NCBI RefSeq assembly: GCF_011075055.1 | Contig: NC_058137.1 | Coordinates: forward strand, 15,051,463 to 15,115,462 | DNA length: 64,000 nucleotides | Source of the DNA: Mangifera indica | Lineage: Eukaryota > Streptophyta > Magnoliopsida > Sapindales > Anacardiaceae | Direction of reading: 5' to 3' | In this document: positions 35,901-47,818 of the stretch, piece after piece | Layout: every line of letters starts with the position of its first letter | How positions within the stretch are numbered: position 1 is the first letter of the stretch | Translations under genes and position numbers: made by a program | The notes under the pieces: generated by a model | Seen by the model: the letters and a program-made list of their open reading frames with translations, nothing else | Told to the model about the DNA's origin: nothing | Databases searched by the model: none

Positions 35901-37948
35901 CAATATATGATTGACTCCAATTTGATGTGCAGAAAACTGCTAGAAGTGGTCTTCATATTCTTCTTGGAGGCATTTGTGCTTTAACAGTAGTCGTCTTCTT
36001 TCGCTTTGTGAGTAGCTCAGATTCTATTTCATTTGGTTTTGCATCTTCCAAGCATAGGTTTAATTGGACTCTTTATAGATTTACACATTAACTTGCTAAC
36101 ATTTCATTGGCTTCTTGGGGTTACTTGGGATATTATATCCCAGAAGTTTCCTAGGCACCAATGTTTTAGGGTTAAGAAGTAGTCTCTGGTTTAGATTACA
36201 GTAAAGATGGAAGGTCAAGGGATCCATAGGAAAAAAAGAAACGGGGAATGTTTGACCAAGGTTTTTCTACCAACTTGTATATTGATTCCTTTTGGAAGTA
36301 GCCTCTAGTTTAGATCACAGTGAACATAGTGGGAAGGTCATGGGATCCACAGGAAAAAAAGGAAAAAGGGAATGTCTGGCCATGGTTTTGCTACTAACTT
36401 GTATATTGATTCCTCTTTTTTTATTTGGAATATTACAAAGTTAAATAAAACAATCCTAAGAGAATCAGAATCCTACAATAAAACCCATAATCATACACCA
36501 TCCTTGCAGTTGAATTTCCTTATCAATGACACTTTGTTCAAACAATTAAATCATTGTTATTAATTTTGTTAATTCTTATAGTCTAAGATCATTGTTTTTG
36601 TAGTAGTGATTGACATTATGGTAGTCAAATCACACATCGTATTATATATAAAAAAAATCTAATTTTCTTGTAATTAGTATTATGTATCATAGTATAATTT
36701 TTTAAAAAATAATAAAAAATTTGAATTGTTATATCATTATCTTGAATAATATCACAAATATTTCCTAAAAAGTATAAAATTTCATAGGTACATCCCTACC
36801 ATGTCATCACTTCGTTAAAAAAAGTGTATCGATCTATATTGGTAATATGTATCATATCGTTTAATACATCCACTGTATTGTACTAATTTTTTATATACCT
36901 TAGGATATATATAATTTTTTACCTATATTTTATTGTATTGTACGAAATGTATAGTGTATTGTAAGACACTAATAACTATAATTGACATATAAGACATTTT
37001 TTTTGGCCTTTTGATCATTTTTAAATTATTATTTAATAACTTTTGTAGGTGATTCAAAAGAATTTTGGTAGACAAGTATGCAATGACATAAGATTATTAT
37101 AGATACCCTAGATATTCTTTTAATCTAAAAACCGAATATAATTGATTTGTGGCATTCATGTGTAGTTTTACTTTAGTATTATTGTTGAGGATAGATTTGC
37201 TTGTGTAGAGAGCGGCCAATGGAAGTTCACTTTTATATGGTCATTAGACTAAGATCTCGTATAACTGCTGGAGCATATACTTGTATTTCTTTTGTGGTAT
37301 CCATTGTTTAGGCCCAACAAACCTAATGGAATTCACCCAAATGTATTATTTATATATTTTTAGAAGACAATAAACAGTATTTTTGGCAAGAAAGAACACC
37401 AGTAGACCAGGTTTCTATCTTGGAGCAAAAGCCTCATGTTGAAGATTAATACTATGTATATAAATAAATTGTATGAACTTATGGTACCATTTGTTTGAGT
37501 AATTTTGAAGTAAAAGAAAAAGTATACAATCAACTTTTGCCAATTAGGTTCAAGATATAAGTTCTATTATGGATTTGTTTGCCCTTTAGCCAGTAAAGGT
37601 GTTATAATTAAGCCAACTAGGTTGTTACCTGATTGTTAGCCCTTTGGCCACAAAAAGTATAGAGTCTTTGGTTTGTCATCATGAAATTTGCTTAATGATT
37701 CACTTTATTGTTCATTTATTTTAATGTCTTATATGTAGACAATTTGCTTGGTTTTATGACTATATCTTCATGGAGATGGAAAATCAGATAACTTTTGTTA
37801 ACAATAACATTTATGCTTTTGAAATTTGCAGATTGTGCTTACTAGAATTAAATATGGACCTGCACGCTACTGGGCTATCCTGTTTGTCTTCTGGTTTCTT
37901 GTATTTGGTATATGGGCATCACGAACACATGGTGCGCACACAACATGA
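32973..37948 (+). CDS. RINGv (RING-CH) membrane protein, probable E3 ubiquitin ligase; three coding exons
   Basis: Coding exons are 32973-33866, 35933-36007 and 37832-37948. Both introns have GT-AG ends and lie in phase 0, giving 361 residues. The N-terminal half holds a C4HC3 RINGv finger: 'CRVCQC' (residues about 44-49), then after a long insert 'GCSCKSDLALVHYACALKW' and 'CEICG' (about 134-165). Three hydrophobic segments follow: residues about 270-292, 303-323 (exon 2) and 334-356 (exon 3). RINGv proteins transfer ubiquitin from an E2 to membrane substrates. The insert of about 80 residues between the first Cys pair and the rest of the finger is longer than in MARCH-type ligases; I believe such an insert occurs in a plant subfamily. 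No stop or frameshift. The substrate is unknown. Confidence 0.88.
33867..35932 (+). other. Intron 1 of the RINGv gene
   Basis: Donor GTGCGT at 33867, acceptor TGTGCAG ending at 35932. The stretch 34010-34600 is rich in C and short pyrimidine tracts ('CTCCCTCCTACCCTC', 'TTCCCCCCCAGTCCC') unlike the AT-rich rest, and is probably an old transposon insertion of a family I cannot name. Confidence 0.8.
36008..37831 (+). other. Intron 2 of the RINGv gene
   Basis: Donor GTGAGT at 36008, acceptor ATTTGCAG ending at 37831. It contains a tandem duplication of about 120 bp (copies near 36175 and 36295). The rest is AT-rich with no recognisable element. Confidence 0.85.
36174..36415 (+). repeat. Tandem duplication of about 120 bp in intron 2
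   Basis: Both copies carry 'GAAGTAG.CTCT.GTTTAGAT', 'GGAAGGTCA.GGGATCCA' and 'AACTTGTATATTGATTCCT'. Confidence 0.88.
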
Positions 37949-38335
37949 TTTCTTAGTATTTTTTTTTATGCATGCATATAAGAATCTGATAAAACTATGT
38001 GTATCTATTTTCGATGCGTAAACATATACATATTTATATGTATCATCATATAATTGAGTGATTTTAAATTAAAAATAAAATAATATTTAATTATATGATG
38101 ATATATATAAATACGTATATATATATATATTTGTGTATTTAAAATAGATATGTATGTTATTACTTTTATGGTGATGACATTTGTAAGTTTCGTCTTCAGA
38201 TGTTGTGTGCGTTTACTTTACATGTAACAATGAGCTGTGGATAGGCCATACTTGGGTGTGCAGAGGCATGATTTTCCGTGAAGATCTTGGTTTTATATAT
38301 TATTCTCTCCTTATTATATTCTGGTCTGTATAAAA
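37949..38335. other. 3' flank of the RINGv gene
   Basis: AT-rich, with poly(AT) at 38095-38130. Presumably it contains the 3' untranslated region and polyadenylation signals. Nothing else recognised. Confidence 0.5.
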
Positions 38336-38344
38336 TTCTTTTTT
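38336..38344 (+). repeat. Left 9-bp target-site duplication of MULE-1
   Basis: TTCTTTTTT, identical to 47138-47146. Nine bases is the classic Mutator target duplication. Confidence 0.85.
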
Positions 38345-38430
38345 GGGAAATTAAAATAAATGTCCTAAATTTTGGGGTTAAAGAAAAATACCCTTAAATT
38401 AAAATATTTAAACAAAAATGTCTCAAATAT
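38345..38430 (+). repeat. MULE-1 left terminal inverted repeat
   Basis: Pairs imperfectly with 47060-47137. Shared in order: GGGAAATTAA, (C/A)AAATTTTGGGG or its near copy, AAAATACCCTTAAATT and TTAAACAAAAATG. Confidence 0.8.
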
Positions 38431-39235
38431 CCCCTTAAATACCAAAACTACCCTTATAATTTAAATTACTATTTTATTTAAGAATAATAAACAAATTTAC
38501 CCTTAATATTGGGGTTTAAACAAAAATACCCCTAATCTAAAGCATTTAAACAAAAATGCCTCAAAATAATATCAAATCTACCATTCCTCTATTTCTATAT
38601 AAACCACATATCTTCCTTTATTTTTAACATATCTGAGAGAGATTTCTGAAGAGAAAAAATAAGTTTGTGTTCAAGATTTCGGGAGTGAAGAGAAAAGTTC
38701 GTCATTTCAAGGTATTTATCTCTGTCATTACTTTAATCGTTATTATTTTATTAATAATGGAATTATATGTGATATTTTATATAATAAATTATAATTGTGT
38801 GTAATATGTAAAATAATAAAAAATAGATAAGTAATGTTTTAAATATTATAGTAGTATAGAATAACATGATATTACTTTAATCGTTATTATTTTATTAATA
38901 ATGCAATTATATGTGATATTTTATATAATAAATTATAGTAGTGTGTAATAAATAAAATAATAAAAATTAGTAGGATATGTTTAATAATATTATTCTATCA
39001 AACTGAATTATAGAATATGTATAATTGTGTAATAGACATCTATAAATAGTATTTTCAGTGGTATTATTTGTGTTGATTATATAGTTTATTTAGGCAATAT
39101 ACAAATTTACCTCCAAATTTTGGGATTTAAGCAAATATACCCTTATATTAAAGTATTTAAACGAAAATGTTCCAAATATCTTCTTATATACCAAAACTAC
39201 CATTTTAAATTAAATTATTATTTTTTAAAGGGTAA
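38430..39235 (+). repeat. Subterminal repeats resembling the MULE-1 end
   Basis: The 'ACCCTTA.ATT..A.TATTTAAAC.AAAATGT.(C)CAAATAT' module of the TIR recurs at about 38390-38470, 38500-38570 and 39100-39190. Between them, inside the probable leader intron, a 144-bp direct repeat starts at 38727 and 38871 ('ATTACTTTAATCGTTATTAT'). Confidence 0.8.
38596..38603 (+). promoter_or_regulatory. Candidate TATA box of the MULE-1 transposase gene
   Basis: TATATAAA, followed about 30 bases later by a purine-rich leader. 'TTTCAAG|GTATTTAT' near 38710 and 'TTATTGTAG' ending near 39366 would be donor and acceptor of a leader intron, placing the start codon 12 bases into the next exon. Confidence 0.5.
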
Positions 39236-39377
39236 TACCAAAACATGATATATTTAAGTAGTCACAATATATAATTGAATTATGGAATAGGTATAATTAT
39301 GCAATAGACATATGTAAATAGTATTTTCAGTCGTATTATTTATGTTGATTATATATTTTATTGTAGGATTAATCTAA

Positions 39378-41985
39378 ATGGTTGGATATGCTTCAATTAG
39401 ATATGAGGAAAATTAGATAGAAAAGGGTGACAATGTTATAAAATACGTTGGAGGTAATAGGAAATTAATTAAAATTTCAGAACACACATCATTCGAAGAA
39501 TTAATCGAAATAGTGAGCGACAAGTGTAATATAGATCGACGGATATTTAACATTCAGTTGAGCATAAAACCGAGACATTTCGACGACGGTGTTCCGATAG
39601 AAATTTCGAATGATGAGGATGTTGAGGTTCTTAACGGTTTATCTAACCTCTTCAAAGAATGTGTTCCAGTTTTTGTTATAACTACAGTTACTGATGATAG
39701 TTATGAAGATCAACAAGCAGATGAAGATTTTCAAGGTGGTGAGCTAAGCAGTTATCCAAAAAATCAAACTATTGGTCTAGAAGAGATTCAAAATATCGAG
39801 ATCAATCTGAAACAAGAATTCTTAGAGGAAGATTTTGCATATATAAATAAAGTTAATGTTGATGCATTGTATCGCGTAGAAGAATTTCTTAATGGAAACG
39901 AAACAACTTTTCTAGATTGGAGTGAATTTAATGGAAAAGTTATACCTGATATTCTAATTGAAGTACCAGAAGTTGAAGAGAAGACTTATGTTAGTAACGA
40001 TATTGGAGGTACAAGTTATTTTCCAGAAACAAATCCTGCTGGTGGAAATGTTCTTATTGATGCATTTCATTGGTTACCACCTTTTCCTGATCAACCATCT
40101 ACACTAGAAACTCTAAAGCATTGATCGATACTGATTCTCCAAAAGTTGGTACATTATTTTCTAGTAAACAACATGTCATTGATGCGATACGTTAAGACGC
40201 GCTTCGTAGGGGATATCAATATTTCGTGGACAAATCTGACACGCTTAGATGGTGCATCTATTGTCGCAATGAAGGATGTAAATGGGGTGCACGGGGAGTT
40301 AGGGTTGGACAAAGTGATAGCTTTGAATTACGTCGTATGGATAGCTGTCACACATGTTGCAGAGATCAGATATTACCTAATCATAGACAAGCAGGTGTTC
40401 GAGCTTTGGGACAAATTTTGAGAACGAAATTCATTTTAGCTGATTGTATTTATCGACCGAAGGAGATCATTGCTGATATTGTTGACCGATATAAAATTGA
40501 TATATCATACGCACAAGCATGGCGGGCGAGAAATTGGGGGCTTCAATCATTGAGGGGGACACCAGAAGAGTCGTTTTTGTTGCTGCTAGAGTATTGCCTC
40601 AATTTAGAACGTTATAATCCGGTGACGGTGACACATATACTAACGAATGAGGAGGATCGATTTAAATACTTTTACATGGTATTCGGTTGTAGTATCTGTG
40701 TATTTCAGCAACATATTCGACCGGTTATTTGTATTGATGCTACTTTCTTAAAGGGTCGATATCTGGGTCAACTATTTATTGCGGTCCCATTAGATGAGAA
40801 TAATCAAATATATCCACTTGCTTTTGGGATTGGTCCTAGGGAAGATCATGACACATGGTGTTGGTTTTTAACAAAGCTGAGGGTTGTATTGGTGAGGTAC
40901 CTCAATTGCCCTTCATTTTAGATCGATATGTCAGCATATTTTTCGCATTAGTTGAAGTTTTTCCTGGTGTGCATCACGGTTATTGTTGTCACCACCTCTA
41001 TTGTAACATGCGGTCTAAGTACAAAAAGAATACTAAAGTCGCATGAATGTATTGGAAAGTAGCTAAGACGTACACTAAATTTGAATTCCAATAGGGCATG
41101 AAGTCACTGTCCCGTTTGCACCCTGAGGTAGCTGCATACCTGTGTGAAGTGGGTTTCGATCGATGGCACGAACATATTTTTCAGGGTATAGGTACAATGT
41201 AATGACTACCAATATTGCTGAGTCATTTAATGTCTTGGTCAGACACGCTCGAAGTTTATCTATTACTATGCTGATCGAGTTCATTAGAGGTACATTGCAA
41301 CGATGGTTTATGAAAGAAGAAATCATTCTAGTAAGTTCATATTCACTGTTTTACTATATTAAAAATGTGTGTTACTAAACTTATACTTAGTTACTAACCA
41401 GATGTGTTTATATTTGTATGATTTACAGATGCTTGTACCAGTCCAGTCACACCTTCGATTGAAGATAAGATCGTCAAACGTGTACGGAAGTTTTCCAATT
41501 TGGAGGTGTGTCCTATACCATCTGATCGATACAAGATTCTTGGTAGTGGCCAATATGATGTCTTGGTCAACCTGACAGAGCATACATGTACCTATAGAAA
41601 ATTTCAATTGTCAAAGATTTTCTGCATGCATGTTATTGTTGTAGCCAGATATATGAAGCTCACAACCTGCATTCAATGGGTGCATTCATACTACAACACA
41701 ACTTTTTATCGAACAGTTTATGCAGACGTAGTCAATCCATTGGGAGATCAGTTAGAGTGGCTTCATCCAGAGGAGGCAACTGTTATCCATCCACCGTATG
41801 TGCATCGTCATCGTGCAAGTTGTCTCGCAAATAAAAACAGACGTCCTTCTCAAGGAGAGGTTGTTGAACAACTTATCTGTAGTCGATGTCATCAACTTGG
41901 ACATACAAGACAGAATTGTAGAAGCCCTATTCCAATACCTAGTTCTGTACCATCAAGTTCAGGAAAAAAGAAGAACGCTGGGAAA
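39378..41985 (+). pseudogene. MULE-1 MURA-like transposase
   Basis: Starts ATG 39378. The N-terminal part to about 40121 resembles the MuDR N-terminal module. Then comes a C-rich FLYWCH/MuDR zinc region ('WCIYCRNEGCKW', 40240-40280). The MULE catalytic core follows, with 'ICIDATFLKGRYLG' (first Asp, about 40731), 'IYPLAFGIG', the 'LDRYVSI' Asp at about 40921 and 'HGYCCHHL'. Next are 'TTNIAESFNVL' (41208 on), a SWIM-type finger ('CTYRKFQLSKIFCMH', 41587-41631) and a C-terminal CCHC knuckle ('CSRCHQLGHTRQNC', 41878-41919). Lesions: TAG at 39414, a shift near 40115, TAA near 40193, shifts near 40880 and 41180, and an apparent intron or insertion at 41334-41428. In the SWIM finger the second Cys reads Tyr. 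Role: cut-and-paste transposition. Confidence 0.85.
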
Positions 41986-42239
41986 TAACTGCATTTGTTA
42001 ATTATACTTGTTAATTTTAATATAAATATTGTTTTTATACTTGTTTTTGTAACTCTAATGTTCGTGGATGTTAATTTTAATATAAATGTATTCCTTGTAC
42101 TTGTTTCTGTAAACTTAATGCTTGTGATTGTTATTGCGAATATTATCCTTTTATGTCATTTTTTTTCATTATATTTGTCGCTTTCGGTAACTATATCAAA
42201 TGCAAATGCACATGAATGAATCAATATATGGATAAATAT

Positions 42240-45200
42240 ATATACAAATGAAGTGCTAAACACTCGATGTATCGTAACATGAACACCCTACAGTCACTTG
42301 ATAGGGGCGCCTGTTGCGGTATATCCACCACCCTATGCAATGAAATGAATCGTCCTGTGGACTCCGATGCCAAACGGCCCAAAATGATGTCGCAGCTAGC
42401 AAATGTGGTATCATCGACGTATATCCCAACATCTTTCGCCTAAATAGCTTCGGGTTAGCTGTAAAACTCTGTAAGAAGTCATAAACCGTAATCTTCCACT
42501 TTTTCAAATCCAACACCCTTATTACCCAATGAGCATTTTCAAAGTTTATTGGGATAAAAACCTGCACACGTTGATATAATTGTAATTAGATCTTAATCGA
42601 TTATTCTTCAAAATGCACTTGAGATTCGATTACTAACCTCATCAATCATACCCAAGGTTGCAAATGCAACTCAGGTGGATACTCTGCATCCACCATACGT
42701 GTAAAGAGCGGAGGGAACTGGTAGCTATTCGGATCTCTCGTCCAGGCCGCATACTCATGAGGGATGTATCCAACAAAACAACTCAAAACCGTCGTCCAAT
42801 TCTGTTGAACATTCGTAGTATCATCATGCTGGCGTCGACGTAATAACCCCAAAAACGAATCAACATGCTAAAAAAACAGAAGATATAACGTCATCAGGCC
42901 ATAAAAGGATTATCTAATCAAAATACGAAATTCATTTGTTAAAGTGAACTCACATCGTCAGACAACCATCCGGAGGTGTCCATGAGTGTACCCCAAAATA
43001 CAATTTTGGTCTTCTCACCTATGTCATACACATGACGTTTCTCAAACAAGTTCGACTCTGCATACCACTTCTTGAATACCTCCTTATGTTTGGTTTTCGA
43101 TAACTACACAAACGGTCTCGTTCGTTGGCCACGTGATTTCAGAGGATTCGTGTATGGACTACGAATCAGGGGTCCCTTCTTGACAATCATATCACGAACT
43201 GTGTGAAAATACTACAGCAAAACAAATGATACGTTAAGTAAAATGAATAATACATTATTCCAACTGAACTTAATAAATTTATTAAAAATCTAAATTTTTT
43301 GATACCTTTTGCATCGTTGGAGTCATAGCTGGAGAATCCGCAAGTGAAGCTATATCGAATATATTTTCTTTCAAGACCGGCTGTATTCAAATACATGAAT
43401 TGACTAAATGGGATGATAAATTATTTCAATTGTAGTTATTAAATTTCTTAAATATTCAATTACTTGCTCCTGGCCCTCGTGTATAAGGATCTGAACAACA
43501 TCATCAGTGACCTCATCATCTTGGAAGACAATATCGATCACTTGTTTTTCTTTGCTTTGAGTGTTAAGATAGACCAAACGAAGATCCTATTGTAACAGGA
43601 AAGAAAGTGTAAACCACTGTTGAACTTAACAAATGCAACAATTAATACATGAAATTTCTAACACTTCACCTCAACCTCCTCCCAACTCGATATTAGAGCA
43701 TCCACATGTGGTGATCGATCGACATCACCAATATCCTATGACAACATTAACATTTAATATTATGAAATCAAAAAATTAAACAAAAAAACAACAAAGTTTT
43801 CATTATACAATGTACGTACCTCTAATGTCGAAACAGACGGCACAATGGTATCCGCAATCGGTGCAACCGCAGAAACGTCAGGTTGCTGGCACAATATTGA
43901 TAATAACAAGTTTTGAGAAAATTAGACCACAGATGTGTAAATGAGATAAAATATTATATATCCATGTTATACTAACTGGAATAATCACAAAAGGTGTAGA
44001 CAGAGGAGACCTCATGTGAAGTGATCTATCGTCTCCGACATCCTGTATCAGTAGTAGCAATTAATATTGATTAATCGAAGAATTATATTTAACAGGATTA
44101 TTAGATATATAATTAAAGAATCCAGATATAACATTTATTTCAAAAGGATGTTATAATTACCTGAATCATCGTAAAAGGTGTCATCGAGAATACCTCATGC
44201 GATGATATATAATCACTGATATCAAGAGGCAATATCTGATCTTCTCGGGATGGTCTCTTATCAAACAACTGACTCTGTAATAATTTTAACAGATTACAAT
44301 TTATTTCAAAAGTAACATTTTTAAAACACTCGAAACAGTTAGCACTCACATCAATAACAGGTGGAGACGGGAATGTAAAAGGCTCTGTTGATACTCTGTC
44401 ACCATCGTCCCAAGAAGACTATAATAGCATGTACAAAGGTTATGGATGATTTCGTATATAAATAGATGAAATATCTTGTAAAATATTAACTTTTTTACCT
44501 GTCCAACAGTATTTGTATGGTGATGAGATCGTCCAGCCTCCGTACGAGTCGTCGTATCCACTATACGACTCAATCTATCCTCCACGAGAGTCATCCTACC
44601 CTCAATGTGACTAAACCTATCCTCCATCCTAGCCTCTAACCCAGTAAGTTGAGCTAAAATAAGATTTTCCCATCGAGCCAATACAGCATCGAAGTGATGA
44701 ATGGAGAAATCTTGTCTAGTGACAAGAGGATCATCTGATATCTGCTCAGTGGTAGGGGGCATAGACATGAGATTCGATGATATATGCTCGGTGGTGAGGG
44801 GCCTAGGCATGGGATCCGGTGATATGTGCTCCTCAATAAGGTGGCCGATCGGGCACGTGGGAGGGGGCTGAACACGAGCATCAACAGGAGGAGGAGCAAC
44901 GATCGGAGAATTAACGTTACGAGGACTCGATGGTGCATCTCCTGACGTCGAAGAAGATCGACTATCCGACACCCCTGTATATCGGACGATATCCTCAGAC
45001 CACTCCGTATCTCTCTCAGCGGAAGATAAATCTAATAAAAAATTAACATCATCTTACAAAATATTTATTTTCAGTATTCATTATTAACATATTCAGAGTA
45101 TCTATTAATGCTTAATAAATTAGTACTTACTGTATCTCCAGTGAAGATAGCTGAGATAGAATCCCATCCCGAAATGTCCTTCGTGTGCCATCTTAACATC

Positions 45201-46115
45201 TTGGCGACTCATATAATCGGCGACATATCCACCCATCAAAATAACAAGTTCAACGTCTCATAAATCCAAAACTGTAATATTAATATAAATCGGTTATTGT
45301 ATATATTAAACTAATTTTATTTTAAACACTAATTTTTTGTTTGAATTAATAAATGCCATAATTGCCTGAAACGCTAATGAAAATCCCATGATGCCATACT
45401 GCTTAAGCTGGTTTTCCTTTTTCTTTTTCCGTCCGAAATTCATAGCAATTCGGGAGATGTTATTACATATAGAGCGATATGTTATCTGTCATACTCGTAC
45501 TCCCCACGGGTATGCATTAAACCCATCAAAATGATAAGCTAATTGTAATATCTTATGGGGAATTGTTTTCCTCAAGTCACTCCCTAACAATCTCATGTGA
45601 AGATAAAACAACAGTGCTAACTTCATTGCATCAGTGTCATCATCCACCCACGGTCTCTGCTGGAAAACATGACTCAGATCAGCATATGTAACTGATTTAC
45701 ACCCGTGAAAATATGTCTGAAGGATCCGATCTGTGGCCTTCGATGGAATGTAGAGGTCGATATCTACCAGATGATTGAATCGAAGGTCTGTCATAATAGC
45801 AAACTCATATACACTAAATCTGACATCTACATCATTAACCCGAAACCATAACTCCTCTCTCGAAATCACCTTATTTACCGTTCGAAGGATGAAGAAATGT
45901 ATTAGGACCCATTAAATCGACTATCCTTCAAGTCCAGGAAGTGTCCGAAACAAGTACGTCGAAACATTTATAATTGCCTCTCTGTTAAAAATTTTTTTAT
46001 CACAGCTCTCACATCTCTATATCCACGTGTAGTAACTTGAGCCTTGAAGTGTTTTTCGAGAGTAAATCGCAATTCATCTCTACTTTCGTCCCTTTTTCTC
46101 TTTTGTACAGCTCCC
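42240..46115 (-). pseudogene. MULE-1 DUF1985/Ulp1-like protease gene (many exons)
   Basis: Read leftward. DUF1985 occupies 46115-45480 ('FRRTCFGHFLDLKDSRF', then 'ELWFRVNDVDVRFSVYEFAI', 'DAMKLALLFYLHMRLLG', 'FNAYPWGVRV'). A Pro/Ser-rich linker is at 44972-44480. A row of short exon-like segments follows, then 43187-42957, which ends at a GT donor. 'LRRRQHDD' (42840) and the C48 protease end ('[15 protein letters not shown]' and 'ITVYDFL', 42567-42470) finish it. The catalytic His and Asp are present. The Cys segment, '[15 protein letters not shown]', is only in another frame (about 42320-42262), implying a frameshift, and the usual GDCG reads SDCR. The family removes SUMO-like tags; its role in MULEs is unknown. 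The exon map is approximate. Confidence 0.7.
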
Positions 46116-46377
46116 TGTATGAAAATTAAATTACAGTTATATTAAATTTATATAAATTTTAGGGAATAAATTATTCATTTCTATACATAGAGGCCTTATT
46201 TGAAAAAACAGATATTAAATTCGAATTCTACATGTAAAAAAACCCTAAGATGGATAAATTTCAATTTGACCCCATATGAAAAATATCAAAAAAACCCTCA
46301 AATTTAATATAATCACAATCTACCCCCATGATTCTATAGATGCATGTTAGATAACTCTGAAAAACCGTAATTTGCCC

Positions 46378-46660
46378 CCACCACGCGAATTCGCGCATCA
46401 ACCGCACGAATTCACGCGTCAACCACGCGAATTCGGGGGTTGACTGAAATTATGCGAGGTCACAAAGTTTCCGAATTTATGTTATGCCCCACCACACGAT
46501 GAAAACGTGTAGTTTCACCCTCAACCACACGATTACGTGTAGTCCACGAAGTTTGAAAAGTCCACAAAACAACCCCGTCTTCAACAATTCTCACCACACG
46601 AATTCGTGTGGTCACTGCGCCATTCGCATGGTGACCGTCAAATTCGTGTGGCCACATTTA
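46378..46660. repeat. CpG-rich array of palindromic CACGAATTCGTG-like units in MULE-1
   Basis: At least six units related to CCACACGAATTCGTGTGG occur. The perfect ones are CGCGAATTCGCG at 46384-46395 and the 18-bp palindrome at 46594-46611. Others are half-sites or diverged (46402, 46424, 46494, 46525 and 46640). The block is far richer in CG dinucleotides than its surroundings. It lies just upstream of the DUF1985 gene start, toward the right TIR. Confidence 0.8.
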
Positions 46661-47059
46661 ACGCTCCAAACTTCGTTTTTCAAACTAGATTTCAACAAAA
46701 ATCAAATCTACACCTAATATAACACAAAAACCCTAACAATATTCATCCAAATCACAAACAAAATCAAGCAATTTCGTCAATAATACCAAAACGGAACCCT
46801 AACGCTAAACTAGGTAATTTCACATCAAATCGCTCAAATCATCAACCAAAATGCATAAATAGATGACAAGAGTTGTTTTACTAACCTTTTTGTCCATCAT
46901 CGTTGTTGAAAACGTCGCAAAAATGGCCGAAGAAAATCGATGTTGCCGAGTGCATGAAACGGGATTTCGAAAATGTTGTTTTCATGTGTTTGGCCGAATG
47001 CGTGTGGTTAACGTCCATTTTGTCTCTGAGGGGCATTTTCTTCTCTTCAAAATTTTGGG
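46661..47059. other. MULE-1 right subterminal region
   Basis: No domain recognised. It probably contains the promoter and leader of the leftward DUF1985 gene. Confidence 0.45.
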
Positions 47060-47137
47060 GCATTTTTGTTTAACAGTGAAATTTAAGGGTAATTTTGTTT
47101 TAGCGCCTTAATTTTGGGGTAATTTAATTAATTTCCC
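47060..47137 (-). repeat. MULE-1 right terminal inverted repeat
   Basis: Reverse complement starts GGGAAATTAATTAAATTACCCC and continues with 'AACAAAATTACCCTTAAATT' and 'TTAAACAAAAATGCC', matching 38345-38425. Confidence 0.8.
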
Positions 47138-47146
47138 TTCTTTTTT
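47138..47146 (+). repeat. Right 9-bp target-site duplication of MULE-1
   Basis: TTCTTTTTT, identical to 38336-38344. Confidence 0.85.
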
Positions 47147-47818
47147 ACAGTAATGTTAGAAAATCAGCGTGGCGGCTTTAAAAATCGATGGTAGAAGTAG
47201 AATAGCCCTACCTAGTATATTATAGATATGTAAAATTACAGTTAGCCTTTGAAAAGTTTAAAACACTCGTAACTGTTTTATTAATAATGGACATTGTTAA
47301 TAACCCTTAAAACACTCCAGGCTTCTTCTGCCTCGTTATAAAGTAAGAGAGAGAATTTATAGACACTCTCACTCATTTTGAAAATAAGTCTTTATTTTTT
47401 AATAGATATTATAATCATAAATTTATCTCTATATTAAATTATCAAAATTAAATTTAGGATTTTATTCTTTGCAAGTATTTTTTACAATTTTTTTTTGTTT
47501 ATTAATATTATAATAAGTATCAATCATAATATTATTTTATTTTTAATTTAAAATTATTTTATCATATAATAATATATTATTATATGTTCTCATTATATAA
47601 TACTTTTAATTTTAATTGTGGTTAATGTTATCAAACTCAAATCAGACTGATTGGTTCATCTGCATCAATCAAGATCCAATTTTGTTTGTTAAAGACATTT
47701 GATATCAAAATTAATAACTTCGTCAGCAGATGCCTTTATATAACTAATTTGTTTTTAAAAAAAAAAAAAAACTCAAAACATAAAAAGGACAGTGAATAGG
47801 GGGAAATTAATTAATTTT
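47147..47818. other. AT-rich spacer between the two MULEs
   Basis: No gene or known repeat. A 14-base poly-A run near 47760 and an (AT)-rich stretch at 47480-47620 are the only features. Confidence 0.5.

Larger units (their letters stand above)
38345..47137. mobile_element. MULE-1: Mutator-like transposon with MURA and DUF1985/Ulp1 genes
   Basis: 8793 bases bounded by GGGAAATTAA...TTAATTTCCC inverted ends and an exact 9-bp target duplication. A transposase gene runs rightward (39378-41985) and a DUF1985/Ulp1 gene runs leftward (about 46115-42240), converging near 42100-42240. This gene pair matches the Kaonashi/CUMULE type of plant MULE that has captured a Ulp1-like protease. Both genes carry stops or shifts, so this copy is probably inactive. 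Confidence 0.88.

Noticed and set aside
44654..44938. 94-codon minus frame
   Set aside because: Overlaps the Pro/Ser-rich linker of the DUF1985/Ulp1 gene in another frame and has no support.
46378..46660. Palindromic units considered as a CRISPR array
   Set aside because: Spacing is irregular, units vary, and the setting is a plant transposon.
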